This document shows positions 9,352 through 17,689 of a stretch of DNA of 64,000 nt, one piece after another. How positions within the stretch are numbered: the first letter of the stretch is position 1; each line of letters opens with the position of its first letter. This DNA is from Pseudomonas sp. AB6 (GTDB lineage Bacteria > Pseudomonadota > Gammaproteobacteria > Pseudomonadales > Pseudomonadaceae): the NCBI RefSeq assembly GCF_034314105.1, contig NZ_JAVIWJ010000001.1, forward strand, positions 4,386,001-4,450,000, written 5' to 3'. The position numbers and the translations under genes are program-made. The notes below the pieces were generated by a model. It was not told the DNA's origin. It did no database searches and saw nothing but the letters and a program-made list of their open reading frames with translations.

Positions 9352-10287
9352 GTGCGTAAGAGCTCGTTCCTGCTGACTATGTTCTTGTGTGTATTCACTC
9401 TCCACGCGCAAGCGTTTTCCACCCCCACACCGGGGACATTGATTGAAGTTAGTCTCGATCAATTACATCCGACCCAGGCGGTCATCGGCTTTGATCAGAT
9501 CTATTACAAGCTCGCACGTTTCGCAGATCAGCGCTCAACGTTGTTCGATGAGTACTGCGAGACCAACGGCCAAAGCGAATCCGTTCGAGTGACAAATGCG
9601 TCGGACCTGCTAGATCCTGCGACCTTCGACTGCCAAAGCCCGGTCGGGACGCGTTCCAAAGACATGAAAACCGTGGTGATCGGTCCGGGAGGAAAGTTAT
9701 ATCTCACTGATGGACATCACACATTCACGACGCTGTGGGATCAGCCCGGCGCCGGCCCGCATTTGAGGATGTGGGTCAAAGTGACCGATGATTTCAGCGA
9801 CAGTGCGGACAGTGGCACGTTTTGGGCACGCATGCAGCATGCGCATAAAACATGGTTGAAGGACGGCAGCGGTCAGACAATCAACCCGGCCCAATTGCCT
9901 GAGCACCTCGGCTTGAAGAACATGCAGAACGACCTGTTTCGCGGTCTGGTCTATTTCACGCGCGGCGCGGCGTATGGCAAGCCGAGTTTGGCGGACATTG
10001 CCCCGGAGTTTCTTGAGTTTTATTGGGGCGACTGGCTGCGAGCTCGGTTGGACATCACGCCGTTTGATTTGGTTGACCGAATTGGTTACCGCAAGGCGTT
10101 AGAGGCTGCCAGTGATTTGATGGTGGCATTACCGGCCGCAGCGTTGGTCGGTGACAGCGGGTTCAATGCACGGCAACTGGGTGGCTATTCATCAGTCGAT
10201 AGCAAAACACTACGCAAGACCGTCCATGACAAGCTGCGTTACGTCTTCGACTACAAGGCCGCCCATCACTTAATAAATAGCCAATAG
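9352..10287 (+). CDS. Exported ParB-like (ParBc_2) protein
   Basis: 311 aa from a GTG start at 9352 with AAAGGGG about 10 bases upstream. A signal peptide is evident (SFLLTMFLCVFTLHAQAF, cleavage after AQA). The core resembles the ParBc_2 family often named putative ParB-like nuclease: LIEVSLDQLHPTQAVIG, then LYLTDGHHTFTTLW, the DGHHT motif matching the conserved GxHR-like phosphate/nucleotide loop of ParB/sulfiredoxin folds. No HTH DNA-binding region is present. A secreted protein with this fold is unlikely to partition DNA; a periplasmic nucleotide- or phosphate-related role near the porin is possible but unproven. Confidence 0.65.
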   Translation: MRKSSFLLTMFLCVFTLHAQAFSTPTPGTLIEVSLDQLHPTQAVIGFDQIYYKLARFADQRSTLFDEYCETNGQSESVRVTNASDLLDPATFDCQSPVGTRSKDMKTVVIGPGGKLYLTDGHHTFTTLWDQPGAGPHLRMWVKVTDDFSDSADSGTFWARMQHAHKTWLKDGSGQTINPAQLPEHLGLKNMQNDLFRGLVYFTRGAAYGKPSLADIAPEFLEFYWGDWLRARLDITPFDLVDRIGYRKALEAASDLMVALPAAALVGDSGFNARQLGGYSSVDSKTLRKTVHDKLRYVFDYKAAHHLINSQ

Positions 10288-10302
10288 TCAGGGTGTCGCC
10301 AG

Positions 10303-10866
10303 CTACGGGCAATAACAGCCGACCGCCATGGTGTGCGTGGCGTCGACCGGCCGCCCAGCACTGAGCGCCTTGAGGATGGGCTCGATAAAGCTGTTGCTGG
10401 AATTACACGTAGCGCCTTCGCTGTAAGGTCCGAAATACGCCAGCTTGCCTTCACGGTCCCAAATCGCGACGGCGGGGCTGGCGCTGATGCGTTCGGCACC
10501 TGGCAGGCTGCGCAGCGGCTTGATCGACTCCAGCGTACTCGGCAGCTGACCGTGAGTACCGGGTTTCTGCACTGAGTAGAAATCAACACCCTGGGCGCCG
10601 CCAAACCGTTCTACCAGTTCAGCCAGGTGTTGTTGATTCGCGACGTTGCACGGGCACGCCGGATCCCAAAAATGCACTAGACGAATTCGCCCCGGACCCG
10701 CCAATTCAGCGGGCAAACTGAGTCCGTCGCCAGTGAACAGTGCGGTCTGATCGCTGAACGGGCGAATGTAGCGCCCTTGGAACCAGTCGTAAGCCGCCCA
10801 CAGTCCAATCGCGCAAACAAGCGCAAGCAGACAGGCAAGGACGGTAGGTCGATAACGCGCATTCAT
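10303..10866 (-). CDS. Membrane-anchored thioredoxin-like protein (DUF6436-like)
   Basis: 187 aa from the ATG at 10866 (MNARYRPTVL), which begins just before an N-terminal membrane segment VLACLLALVCAIGLWAAYDW. The rest is a periplasmic thioredoxin-fold-like domain: RLVHFWDPACPCNVANQQHL places a CPC motif where thioredoxins have CXXC. SASPAVAIWDREGKLAYFGP matches the cis-Pro and following strand, and a C-terminal CYC follows. An in-frame extension to 10995 would overlap the divergent hydrolase start and is not favoured. Redox or metal (copper-chaperone/SCO-like) function is inference only. Confidence 0.6.
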   Translation of the reverse strand: MNARYRPTVLACLLALVCAIGLWAAYDWFQGRYIRPFSDQTALFTGDGLSLPAELAGPGRIRLVHFWDPACPCNVANQQHLAELVERFGGAQGVDFYSVQKPGTHGQLPSTLESIKPLRSLPGAERISASPAVAIWDREGKLAYFGPYSEGATCNSSNSFIEPILKALSAGRPVDATHTMAVGCYCP

Positions 10867-10984
10867 ACGGGCAGCTTCTGTTTTGAGGCGCATAGCTTGC
10901 CATGCTTGGCGAGACAGATGAATATCTGCGCTGTCTGATCGTCTTGCTCGGATGCAAATGACGTCCGTTTTGCCTGGAAGACCC

Positions 10985-11935
10985 ATGCCCGCCACCTTCG
11001 ACCCTGATACTTTGCGATCCAGCCTCCTGCCTTTGCGCGCAGCACAACCACTGTCCGATGAGGGCCGGGCCTACCAGCACTTCTATGGTTTAGCGACGCG
11101 GGAGAGTCAGGCCCCCGTTCGTAGTTGGCTCGGACGCTTCGATGTTGCGGGCTATGAAGTGGTCAGTCAGGTCTGGATTCCCGAGCGGCCGATTGCAACG
11201 CTGTTTCTGGTGCATGGTTTTTACGACCATATCGGGCTGTATCGTCACGTTATCGACTGGGCGTTGGGCCGTGGGTTTGCCGTGATCGGCTGCGACCTGC
11301 CGGGGCATGGTTTGTCGAGTGGCGTCCGGGCGAGCATTGACGACTTTGATGAATACCAAGTGGTCTTGGACGCCTTGTTCGACGAAGCGTCGAGCCTGCG
11401 ATTGCCGCAGCCTTGGCATCTGTGCGGGCAAAGCACCGGCGGGGCGATTGTGATCGACCACTTGCTGATCCATGGCACCAACAGCCCGGCACAAGGGCAG
11501 AGCATTTTGCTGGCGCCGTTGGTTCGACCGCGCGGCTGGAACCTGTCAAAACTGAGCTACAGCTTGTTTAGCCCGTTCGTCAAAGGCATCGAACGACGTT
11601 TTAGCGAAAACACCAATGACCCGGATTTTCTGCCGTTTTTACTGGCTGACCCGCTTCAACCCCGGCGTCTTCCCACAGCATGGGTAGGGGCGTTGGCGAA
11701 GTGGATCAAACGCATCGAAGCCGCCCCCCGCAGCCCCCGCAGCCCATTGATTGTCCAGGGCGACGCCGACATGACCGTCGACTGGGTACACAACCTTCAG
11801 GTTCTCCACGATAAATTCGCCGACCCAAAAATTTTCATGCTCGGCCAAGCGCGGCATCACTTGGCCAATGAGCTGCCGGTACTGCGAGAAAAATATTTCG
11901 CGTTTTTGAACGAGCAATTCGACGCGGATTTGTAG
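10985..11935 (+). CDS. Alpha/beta hydrolase, lysophospholipase/monoacylglycerol lipase-like (S33)
   Basis: 316 aa from the ATG at 10985, preceded by TGGAAG; an in-frame ATG at 10952 is possible but has no better site. Classic alpha/beta-hydrolase order: oxyanion HGFYDH (78-82), FAVIGCDLPGHGLSSG, nucleophile elbow GQSTGG (Ser about 150), acid in QGDADMTVDW and His in ARHHLANE. The combination matches the Hydrolase_4/PldB group that cleaves lysophospholipids or monoglycerides. No signal peptide, so cytoplasmic or membrane-associated. Divergent from the thioredoxin-like gene, with about 120 bases between the two starts. Confidence 0.8.
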   Translation: MPATFDPDTLRSSLLPLRAAQPLSDEGRAYQHFYGLATRESQAPVRSWLGRFDVAGYEVVSQVWIPERPIATLFLVHGFYDHIGLYRHVIDWALGRGFAVIGCDLPGHGLSSGVRASIDDFDEYQVVLDALFDEASSLRLPQPWHLCGQSTGGAIVIDHLLIHGTNSPAQGQSILLAPLVRPRGWNLSKLSYSLFSPFVKGIERRFSENTNDPDFLPFLLADPLQPRRLPTAWVGALAKWIKRIEAAPRSPRSPLIVQGDADMTVDWVHNLQVLHDKFADPKIFMLGQARHHLANELPVLREKYFAFLNEQFDADL

Positions 11936-11984
11936 GCGCTCCCGAAGGCCGCGATGCAATTGGCCTGAAGTACCGCACGGCCCA

Positions 11985-12005
11985 CTTCCAGAATTATTCT
12001 GGAAG
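11985..12005. terminator. Perfect short palindrome between convergent genes
   Basis: CTTCCAGAAT and ATTCTGGAAG form ten-base arms around a single T. It lies between the hydrolase stop and the convergent DUF2059-like gene and resembles the core palindrome of repeat family B (CTTCCCGAAT/ATTCGGGAAG). It may serve as a bidirectional stop or be a decayed repeat. Confidence 0.5.
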
Positions 12006-12024
12006 CGGTTTATGCGTTATCAAA

Positions 12025-12783
12025 CTATTTCCCCGGCGCCAAGCTCGATGCGCTTTTCCCAACGGCCAGTCCGGCACGGATCGCTGCCAGGGCGGCCTGA
12101 TAATAGGCTTTGCCTTCCGGAGATTCGGCGAAGGTGTCGAACTCTTCCAGCTCGGGGTCGGAAAGGTCGCGATAGACATAGAGCAACGTGTTGTTCATGT
12201 CATTGCCGATCTGTTGCATCAATCGCTCACGCTGGCCCTCCAGCATGCCTTGCGCCTGACCACCGCCTAACAGGCCGGGAATCATCTGACTGAGGCTGTC
12301 GGCGGCGACACCGGCGATGGCGAGGCTGACTTCGGCCCCGGCTTCACGCGCAGGCAGCGCCTGGGCCAAATGCCCAATCAATAACTGACGGGTCGCACCG
12401 GCTTCAATGTGCGGCAAGCCCTGAGCGTTTTTTGCCAATTGATCGGGACGAGTCGCTGTCAGCTCGGCGGTGACGATCTTGAGACCCAAAGGTGACTGGA
12501 AAAATTGCAGAGCGGGCGTCGGGTCTTTCAACGTTTGCCGTAAATGCTGTTCGGCGCGCTGGTCCATGGCCTGCGGCGCAAAGCGTTGATTGCTGTTATT
12601 GACCAGTGCTTGATAGACCGCTGGCGGCAGGCTGTTGCGGTAACGCTGCTGGGCGGCGTTGAGGGCCGCGACGAAATGCGCGCGTTGTTCTGGCCAACCG
12701 GCGACCTTGTACAGCTGGTCGTGGCCGTCTGCCCAAGAGGGCAATGGGCAGAGCATCAACAACAAAACAAACAAACGGCGCAT
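12025..12783 (-). CDS. Secreted helical protein, DUF2059-like
   Basis: 252 aa from the ATG at 12783, with AGGAGTCC directly upstream. Signal peptide MRRLFVLLLMLCPLPSWADG. The mature protein is almost all helical. It has two related motifs of the DUF2059 kind: PALQFFQSPLGLKIVTAEL in the middle and EEFDTFAESPEGKAYYQAAL near the end. The family is periplasmic and uncharacterised in function. The in-frame extension to 12888 lacks a ribosome site and would bury the signal peptide. Confidence 0.65.
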   Translation of the reverse strand: MRRLFVLLLMLCPLPSWADGHDQLYKVAGWPEQRAHFVAALNAAQQRYRNSLPPAVYQALVNNSNQRFAPQAMDQRAEQHLRQTLKDPTPALQFFQSPLGLKIVTAELTATRPDQLAKNAQGLPHIEAGATRQLLIGHLAQALPAREAGAEVSLAIAGVAADSLSQMIPGLLGGGQAQGMLEGQRERLMQQIGNDMNNTLLYVYRDLSDPELEEFDTFAESPEGKAYYQAALAAIRAGLAVGKSASSLAPGK

Positions 12784-12902
12784 AGGGACTCCTGTCAGCA
12801 GGGCGCTATTCTCAATGCGCTTGCGTGGATTTGTCGAGTTATCACTGTATTCCACACTCGTTCGGTCGCAGGCCCTGTCGGATTTCAAGGCGGATGGATA
12901 CT

Positions 12903-13535
12903 ATGCCAGCCATGCGAATCCCCCCTGATCACCCGCTGTTGCTACGAATCGTTGATGACTTGGCCGCAAACGGCTGGTCGCAGCAAAACATTTTTTTGCC
13001 CGACGCTCTGACCCTGGAGTTGGCCCAAGAGTGTCGCAAGCGTTCGGAAGATGGCCAGCTTGCGCCTGCGGCCGTCGGGCGAGGGGGCACCCAGGAAATT
13101 CGGGAAGCTATTCGCGGTGACCATATTCAATGGCTAGAAGCCGGTGAGACTGAGGCTTGCGACCGTTATCTGGAACTGATGAACAGCCTGCGCCAAGCAC
13201 TCAATCGAGGGCTTTTTCTTGGGCTGGAGGATTTTGAAAGCCATTTCGCGCTGTACCCGCCAGGGGCGTTTTACCTCAAGCACCTTGACCGTTTTCGCGA
13301 TGATGATCGGCGCACGGTCTCGGCAGTGCTTTACCTGAACCCATCGTGGTTGCCCGAACATGGCGGTCAATTGCGCATGACCCTCAAGGGCGACACCGAA
13401 TACGATGTGCAGCCCATCGGCGGCTGTCTGGTGGTATTTCTCTCGGGTGAAATACCCCATGAAGTGCTACCGTCGACCCGAGAGCGGCTTTCCCTGACCG
13501 GTTGGTTTCGACGCCGGGGCGATGACCCGTTCTAA
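12903..13535 (+). CDS. 2-oxoglutarate/Fe(II)-dependent oxygenase, prolyl-hydroxylase-like
   Basis: 210 aa counted from the ATG at 12903; ATG at 12894 is an alternative, as the GGATGGA upstream does not decide. The iron site is readable: KHLDRF gives His127 and Asp129, GEIPHEVLP gives distal His186, and STRERLSLTGW supplies the 2-oxoglutarate Arg. The core FALYPPGAFYLKHLDRF...AVLYLNPSW is typical of the P4H/EGL-9-like bacterial group that hydroxylates prolines on proteins (the P. aeruginosa homologue acts on elongation factor Tu). That substrate is by family analogy. Single gene, divergent from the DUF2059-like gene. Confidence 0.8.
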   Translation: MPAMRIPPDHPLLLRIVDDLAANGWSQQNIFLPDALTLELAQECRKRSEDGQLAPAAVGRGGTQEIREAIRGDHIQWLEAGETEACDRYLELMNSLRQALNRGLFLGLEDFESHFALYPPGAFYLKHLDRFRDDDRRTVSAVLYLNPSWLPEHGGQLRMTLKGDTEYDVQPIGGCLVVFLSGEIPHEVLPSTRERLSLTGWFRRRGDDPF

Positions 13536-13599
13536 GTGTCGAATGAACCGACGTCGTTGTTTAAAGTCCGATATGTGTCGTTAATCTCCCGGAGAAACC

Positions 13600-14037
13600 A
13601 TGAAGACCTTATTGTCACGAGTAGCTATTGCGGGTCTGTTGCTGAGCGCTTCTGTGTTGGCGAGCGCAGCTGATGTACCGCGAACCGCTTCGCCCGCAGG
13701 TGCCGAGGAATACATTATTTCTCCCAAAGACGGCGCCACCGTGGGTAAGACCTTCAAGGTCCAGTTCGGCCTTAAAGGTATGGGCGTCGCGCCCGCCGGC
13801 GTCGATATGCCAGATACCGGCCACCACCATCTGCTGATCGACATGAAAGATAAGTTGCCGCTAGATGCGCCAATCCCGGCGACTGACACCGTCAAGCACT
13901 TCGGCAAAGGCCAGACCGAAACCGAACTGACCCTGACGCCAGGCAAGCACACCCTGCAATTGCTGATGGGCGACAAAGGACACATCCCGCTGAACCCGTC
14001 GGTTGAATCGAAGAAGATCACGATTACGGTTAAGTAA
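13600..14037 (+). CDS. DUF4399 periplasmic protein
   Basis: 145 aa with signal peptide (cleavage after LASA, before ADVPRTASP). The mature domain shows the DUF4399 pattern: YIISPKDGATVGKTFKVQFGLKGMGVAPAG, then TGHHHLLID, and the tail KHTLQLLMGDKGHIPLNPSVESKKITITVK. The fold is predicted beta-sandwich; the His cluster could bind metal. GGAGAAACC precedes the ATG. Ends at a strong bidirectional terminator shared with serA. Confidence 0.8.
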   Translation: MKTLLSRVAIAGLLLSASVLASAADVPRTASPAGAEEYIISPKDGATVGKTFKVQFGLKGMGVAPAGVDMPDTGHHHLLIDMKDKLPLDAPIPATDTVKHFGKGQTETELTLTPGKHTLQLLMGDKGHIPLNPSVESKKITITVK

Positions 14038-14075
14038 TCTCGCCTCACATTGATCTCACCGATATTTGGCATCAC

Positions 14076-14108
14076 AAAAAAAGGAGACCCGAAGGTCTCC
14101 TTTTTTAT
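14076..14108. terminator. Bidirectional Rho-independent terminator
   Basis: AAGGAGACC, CGAA loop, GGTCTCCTT with an A tract on the left and T tract on the right. It serves both the DUF4399 gene and the convergent serA gene. Confidence 0.92.
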
Positions 14109-14121
14109 TCCTCGGAGAAAC

Positions 14122-15351
14122 CTAGAACAACACGCGGCTACGAATAGTGCCGTTGATGGTCTGCAGTTTTTCCTGGGCCAGATCGGAGTACTCGGCATCG
14201 ACGTCGATGACCACGTAGCCAACCTTCTCGTTTGTCTGTAGGAACTGACCGGAGATGTTGATCCCGTTTTCGGCGAAGACCTTGTTGATTTCGCTCATCA
14301 CACCTGGAATGTTCTGGTGGATGTGCAGCAAACGGTGCTTGCCAGGGTGAGCGGGCAACGCCACTTCCGGGAAGTTGACCGAGGAGACCGACGTACCGTT
14401 GTCGCTGTACTTGACCAGCTTTTCCGCCACTTCCAGACCGATGTTAGCCTGTGCTTCGGCAGTCGAACCGCCGATATGCGGGGTCAAAATCACATTGTCC
14501 AGACCACGTAGCGGGCTTTCGAATTCTTCGTTGTTCGAGCGAGGCTCGACCGGGAAGACGTCGATGGCGGCGCCGATAAGGTGTTTATCCTTGATCGCGT
14601 CAGCCAACGCCTGCAACTCGACCACCGTGCCGCGAGCGGCGTTGATCAGGATGCTGCCCTTCTTCATGGCGCGAATTTCTTTTTCACCGATCATCCACTG
14701 GGTTTCAGCGGTCTCAGGGACGTGCAGCGTGACGATGTCAGCCAATCCCAGCAGTTCGGTCAGGCTCGAAACCTGAGATGCATTACCCAGCGGCAGTTTG
14801 GTTAGCGTGTCGTAAAAGAACACTTGCATGCCCAGGCCTTCGGCCAGTACGGAAAGTTGGGTGCCGATCGAGCCGTAGCCGACGATACCCAGTTTCTTAC
14901 CGCGAATCTCGAAGGAGTTGGCTGCGCTTTTTATCCAGCCGCCACGGTGGCAGGAGGCGTTTTTCTCAGGAATGCCGCGCAGTAACAGGATCGCTTCAGC
15001 CAGCACCAACTCAGCCACCGACCGGGTGTTTGAGTAGGGGGCGTTGAAGACTGCGATACCGCGTTCGCGTGCAGCGTTGAGATCGACTTGGTTGGTGCCA
15101 ATGCAGAAGCAGCCGACAGCGACCAGTTTCTTCGCGCAATCGAAGACCTGTTCGGTCAGCTGGGTACGGGAACGAATACCGATGAAATGTGCATCGGCGA
15201 TCTTTTCCTTCAACTCGGCTTCCGGTAGCGAGCCGGTAAGGTATTCAATGTTCGAATACCCGGCGGACATGAGGACGTCCACAGCTGATTGGTGGACGCC
15301 TTCGAGAAGAAGGAACTTGATCTTGCTCTTATCGAGAGAAGTCTTGCTCAT
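14122..15351 (-). CDS. serA: D-3-phosphoglycerate dehydrogenase
   Basis: 409 aa from the ATG at 15351 (MSKTSLDKSKIKFLLLEG). First step of serine synthesis: oxidises 3-phosphoglycerate with NAD. The nucleotide-binding motif GIVGYGSIGTQLS, the substrate Arg in INAARGTVVEL, and the catalytic His in LTPHIGGSTAEAQ are all present. An ACT domain (HRLLHIHQNIPGVMSEINKVF to VIDVDAEYS) at the C-terminus is where serine inhibits. Length equals the usual Pseudomonas form. It is divergent from a D-2-hydroxyglutarate dehydrogenase gene, consistent with SerA also reducing 2-oxoglutarate to D-2-hydroxyglutarate. Confidence 0.97.
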   Translation of the reverse strand: MSKTSLDKSKIKFLLLEGVHQSAVDVLMSAGYSNIEYLTGSLPEAELKEKIADAHFIGIRSRTQLTEQVFDCAKKLVAVGCFCIGTNQVDLNAARERGIAVFNAPYSNTRSVAELVLAEAILLLRGIPEKNASCHRGGWIKSAANSFEIRGKKLGIVGYGSIGTQLSVLAEGLGMQVFFYDTLTKLPLGNASQVSSLTELLGLADIVTLHVPETAETQWMIGEKEIRAMKKGSILINAARGTVVELQALADAIKDKHLIGAAIDVFPVEPRSNNEEFESPLRGLDNVILTPHIGGSTAEAQANIGLEVAEKLVKYSDNGTSVSSVNFPEVALPAHPGKHRLLHIHQNIPGVMSEINKVFAENGINISGQFLQTNEKVGYVVIDVDAEYSDLAQEKLQTINGTIRSRVLF

Positions 15352-15508
15352 CTGCGTAAACCTGTGTCCCGGAGAAAATGGCAGGGGGCGCACATCGGCC
15401 GTAGGCACGATTAGCGGGGGGCTATGCTAGCATATGCACCCCGCGAAGCACCCATTCCTGGACGTGAAGCGTTCTCAGGATGACCATGAATTGTTCGAGA
15501 GTTCCGTG

Positions 15509-16903
15509 ATGACCAATCCTGCCTTAATAGAAGAGTTAAAGACCCTGGTCGAGCCTGGCAAGGTCTTGACCGACGCCGACTCCCTCAATACTTACGGCAA
15601 GGATTGGACCAAACACTTTGCGCCGGCTCCCGTGGCCATCGTGTTCCCGAAGACTACCGAACAGGTGCAAGCCATCGTTCGCTGGGCCAATGAGCACAGG
15701 GTGGCGTTGGTGCCGTCGGGCGGCCGAACGGGGCTTTCCGCCGCTGCGGTTGCGGCCAATGGTGAAGTGGTTGTCTCGTTCGATTACATGAATAAGGTGT
15801 TGGACATCAACCTGACGGACCGCACCGTGATCTGCCAACCGGGCGTCGTCACCGAACACCTGCAAACCCTCGCTGAGGACAACGGCCTGTATTACCCGGT
15901 GGACTTTGCTTCGGCGGGTTCCAGCCAGATAGGTGGCAACATCGGCACCAATGCCGGTGGGATCAAGGTGATTCGCTATGGCATGACCCGCAACTGGGTC
16001 GCGGGGATGAAAGTCGTCACCGGTAAGGGCGACCTGCTTGAGCTGAACAAAGACCTGATCAAAAACGCTACGGGCTACGATTTGCGTCAGTTGTTCATCG
16101 GCGCTGAGGGCACGCTGGGTTTTGTGGTCGAAGCCACCATGCGTCTGGATCGAGCACCGAAAAACCTCACGGCGATGGTCCTCGGAACTCGCGATTTCGA
16201 CTCAATCATGCCGGTGCTGCATGCGTTCCATAACAAAATCGACCTGACGGCGTTCGAATTTTTTTCTGATAAAGCGTTGGCGAAGGTGTTGGCGCGCGGC
16301 GATGTACCGGCGCCGTTTGAGACCGATTGCCCGTTCTATGCGCTGCTGGAGTTCGAAGCGACGACTGAAGAAGTGTCCAACGAAGCCTTGGCAACCTTCG
16401 AGCATTGCGTGGAAGAAGGCTGGGTGCTGGATGGCGTGATGAGCCAAAGCGACCAGCAGTTGCAGAACCTGTGGAAGCTGCGCGAATACATCTCCGAGAC
16501 CATTTCGCACTGGACGCCGTACAAGAACGACATCTCGGTGACCGTTTCAAAAGTACCGGCGTTCCTGAAGGAAGTGGACGCCATCGTTGGTGAATACTAT
16601 CCAGACTTCGAAATTGTCTGGTTCGGCCACATCGGCGACGGCAACCTGCACCTGAACATCCTCAAGCCAGACAACCTGAGCAAAGATGATTTTTTTGCCA
16701 CGTGCGCCACGGTCAATAAGTGGGTGTTCGAGATCGTGCAGAAGTACAACGGCTCGATCTCCGCTGAGCACGGCGTGGGCATGACCAAGCGTGATTACTT
16801 GACGTACAGCCGTTCGCCCATCGAAATCGAATACATGAAAGCGGTTAAAGCAGTGTTCGATCCCAACGGGATCATGAACCCAGGCAAGATATTCGCCGTT
16901 TAA
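15509..16903 (+). CDS. FAD-linked D-2-hydroxyglutarate dehydrogenase
   Basis: 464 aa from the ATG at 15509 (MTNPALIEELKTLV); an upstream in-frame start at 15434 adds unlikely residues. VAO/PCMH flavin fold: FPKTTEQVQAIVRWAN, PSGGRTGLSAAAV, GGNIGTNAGGIKVIRYGMTRNWV bind FAD. The C-terminal half has the metal-site motif WFGHIGDGNLHLNI and SAEHGVGMTKRDYL. In P. stutzeri and P. aeruginosa the serA-linked enzyme oxidises D-2-hydroxyglutarate back to 2-oxoglutarate, passing electrons to the ETF/respiratory chain and so driving serine synthesis. The same role is inferred here from the pairing with serA across a divergent promoter. Confidence 0.9.
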   Translation: MTNPALIEELKTLVEPGKVLTDADSLNTYGKDWTKHFAPAPVAIVFPKTTEQVQAIVRWANEHRVALVPSGGRTGLSAAAVAANGEVVVSFDYMNKVLDINLTDRTVICQPGVVTEHLQTLAEDNGLYYPVDFASAGSSQIGGNIGTNAGGIKVIRYGMTRNWVAGMKVVTGKGDLLELNKDLIKNATGYDLRQLFIGAEGTLGFVVEATMRLDRAPKNLTAMVLGTRDFDSIMPVLHAFHNKIDLTAFEFFSDKALAKVLARGDVPAPFETDCPFYALLEFEATTEEVSNEALATFEHCVEEGWVLDGVMSQSDQQLQNLWKLREYISETISHWTPYKNDISVTVSKVPAFLKEVDAIVGEYYPDFEIVWFGHIGDGNLHLNILKPDNLSKDDFFATCATVNKWVFEIVQKYNGSISAEHGVGMTKRDYLTYSRSPIEIEYMKAVKAVFDPNGIMNPGKIFAV

Positions 16904-16935
16904 TCCATTTGGCCTACAGACTCAGGAGTCGCCCC

Positions 16936-17601
16936 ATGAGCTATCAGCACCAGTACATCGACGGTACGCGAATCCACTTTCCAGTGGGAAAAGTCGTCTG
17001 TATCGGTCGTAACTACGCCGAACATGCAAAAGAATTGAACAACCCGGTGCCGTCCGAACCGCTGCTGTTCATCAAGCCTGGTAGTTGCGTTGTAACGCTG
17101 GAAGGTGGCTTTACCATCCCTGTCGATCGCGGATCGGTGCATTACGAAGCTGAAATCGTCGTGTTGATTGGCAAGCCGCTGACTAAAAGTCCTTCGCGAG
17201 AAGAGGTGCTGGATGCAATTAGTGGCTTCGCACCCGGCCTCGATCTGACCTTGCGCGATATTCAGACCAGGCTCAAAGAGAAAGGCCTGCCGTGGGAAAT
17301 CTGCAAATCCTTCGACGGCGCGGCAGTCATCGCCCCGTTTGTGTCGGCTGATGCCTACCCGGACCTGACCGACATTAGCATTCGTCTTTCCATAAACGGC
17401 GAAGTGCGTCAGGACGGCAACAGCAGCTCAATGCTCAACCCGATCGTACCGATGATTCAATACATGGCGTCGCAGTTCTCACTGCAAGCCGGCGACATCA
17501 TCATGACTGGCACCCCCGCAGGCGTCGGTCCGTTCGTTACGGGCGATGAGATTGTGTTGGAATTGACCGGCGTGAGTAAGTTCGAAAGCAGCGTTCGCTG
17601 A
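16936..17601 (+). CDS. Fumarylacetoacetate hydrolase-family protein
   Basis: 221 aa. The ATG at 16936 follows CAGGAG by 8 bases. FAH-fold motifs: VVCIGRNYAEHAKELNN, EPLLFIKPGSCV, the metal ligands in VHYEAEIVVLIGK (E-x-E), and IIMTGTPAGVGPF near the end. Single-domain members act as acylpyruvate hydrolases, oxaloacetate decarboxylases or isomerases; substrate cannot be told. It follows the D2HGDH gene by 32 bases and probably shares its transcript, hinting at a keto-acid clean-up role. Confidence 0.85.
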   Translation: MSYQHQYIDGTRIHFPVGKVVCIGRNYAEHAKELNNPVPSEPLLFIKPGSCVVTLEGGFTIPVDRGSVHYEAEIVVLIGKPLTKSPSREEVLDAISGFAPGLDLTLRDIQTRLKEKGLPWEICKSFDGAAVIAPFVSADAYPDLTDISIRLSINGEVRQDGNSSSMLNPIVPMIQYMASQFSLQAGDIIMTGTPAGVGPFVTGDEIVLELTGVSKFESSVR

Positions 17602-17608
17602 TCAACAG

Positions 17609-17676
17609 CTTCCCGAATGAATTCTGTCCCACGGTAAAACTGCAATCACTGTGGGAGTGAATTCATTCACGAAGAG
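17609..17676. repeat. Extragenic inverted repeat, family B copy 1
   Basis: CTTCCCGAATGAATTCTGTC on the left and TGTGGGAGTGAATTCATTC with CGAAG on the right, lying between the convergent FAH and rpiA genes. Shares arms with copies at 27041 and 37005. Confidence 0.7.
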
Positions 17677-17689
17677 GCCCAAATGCGTA

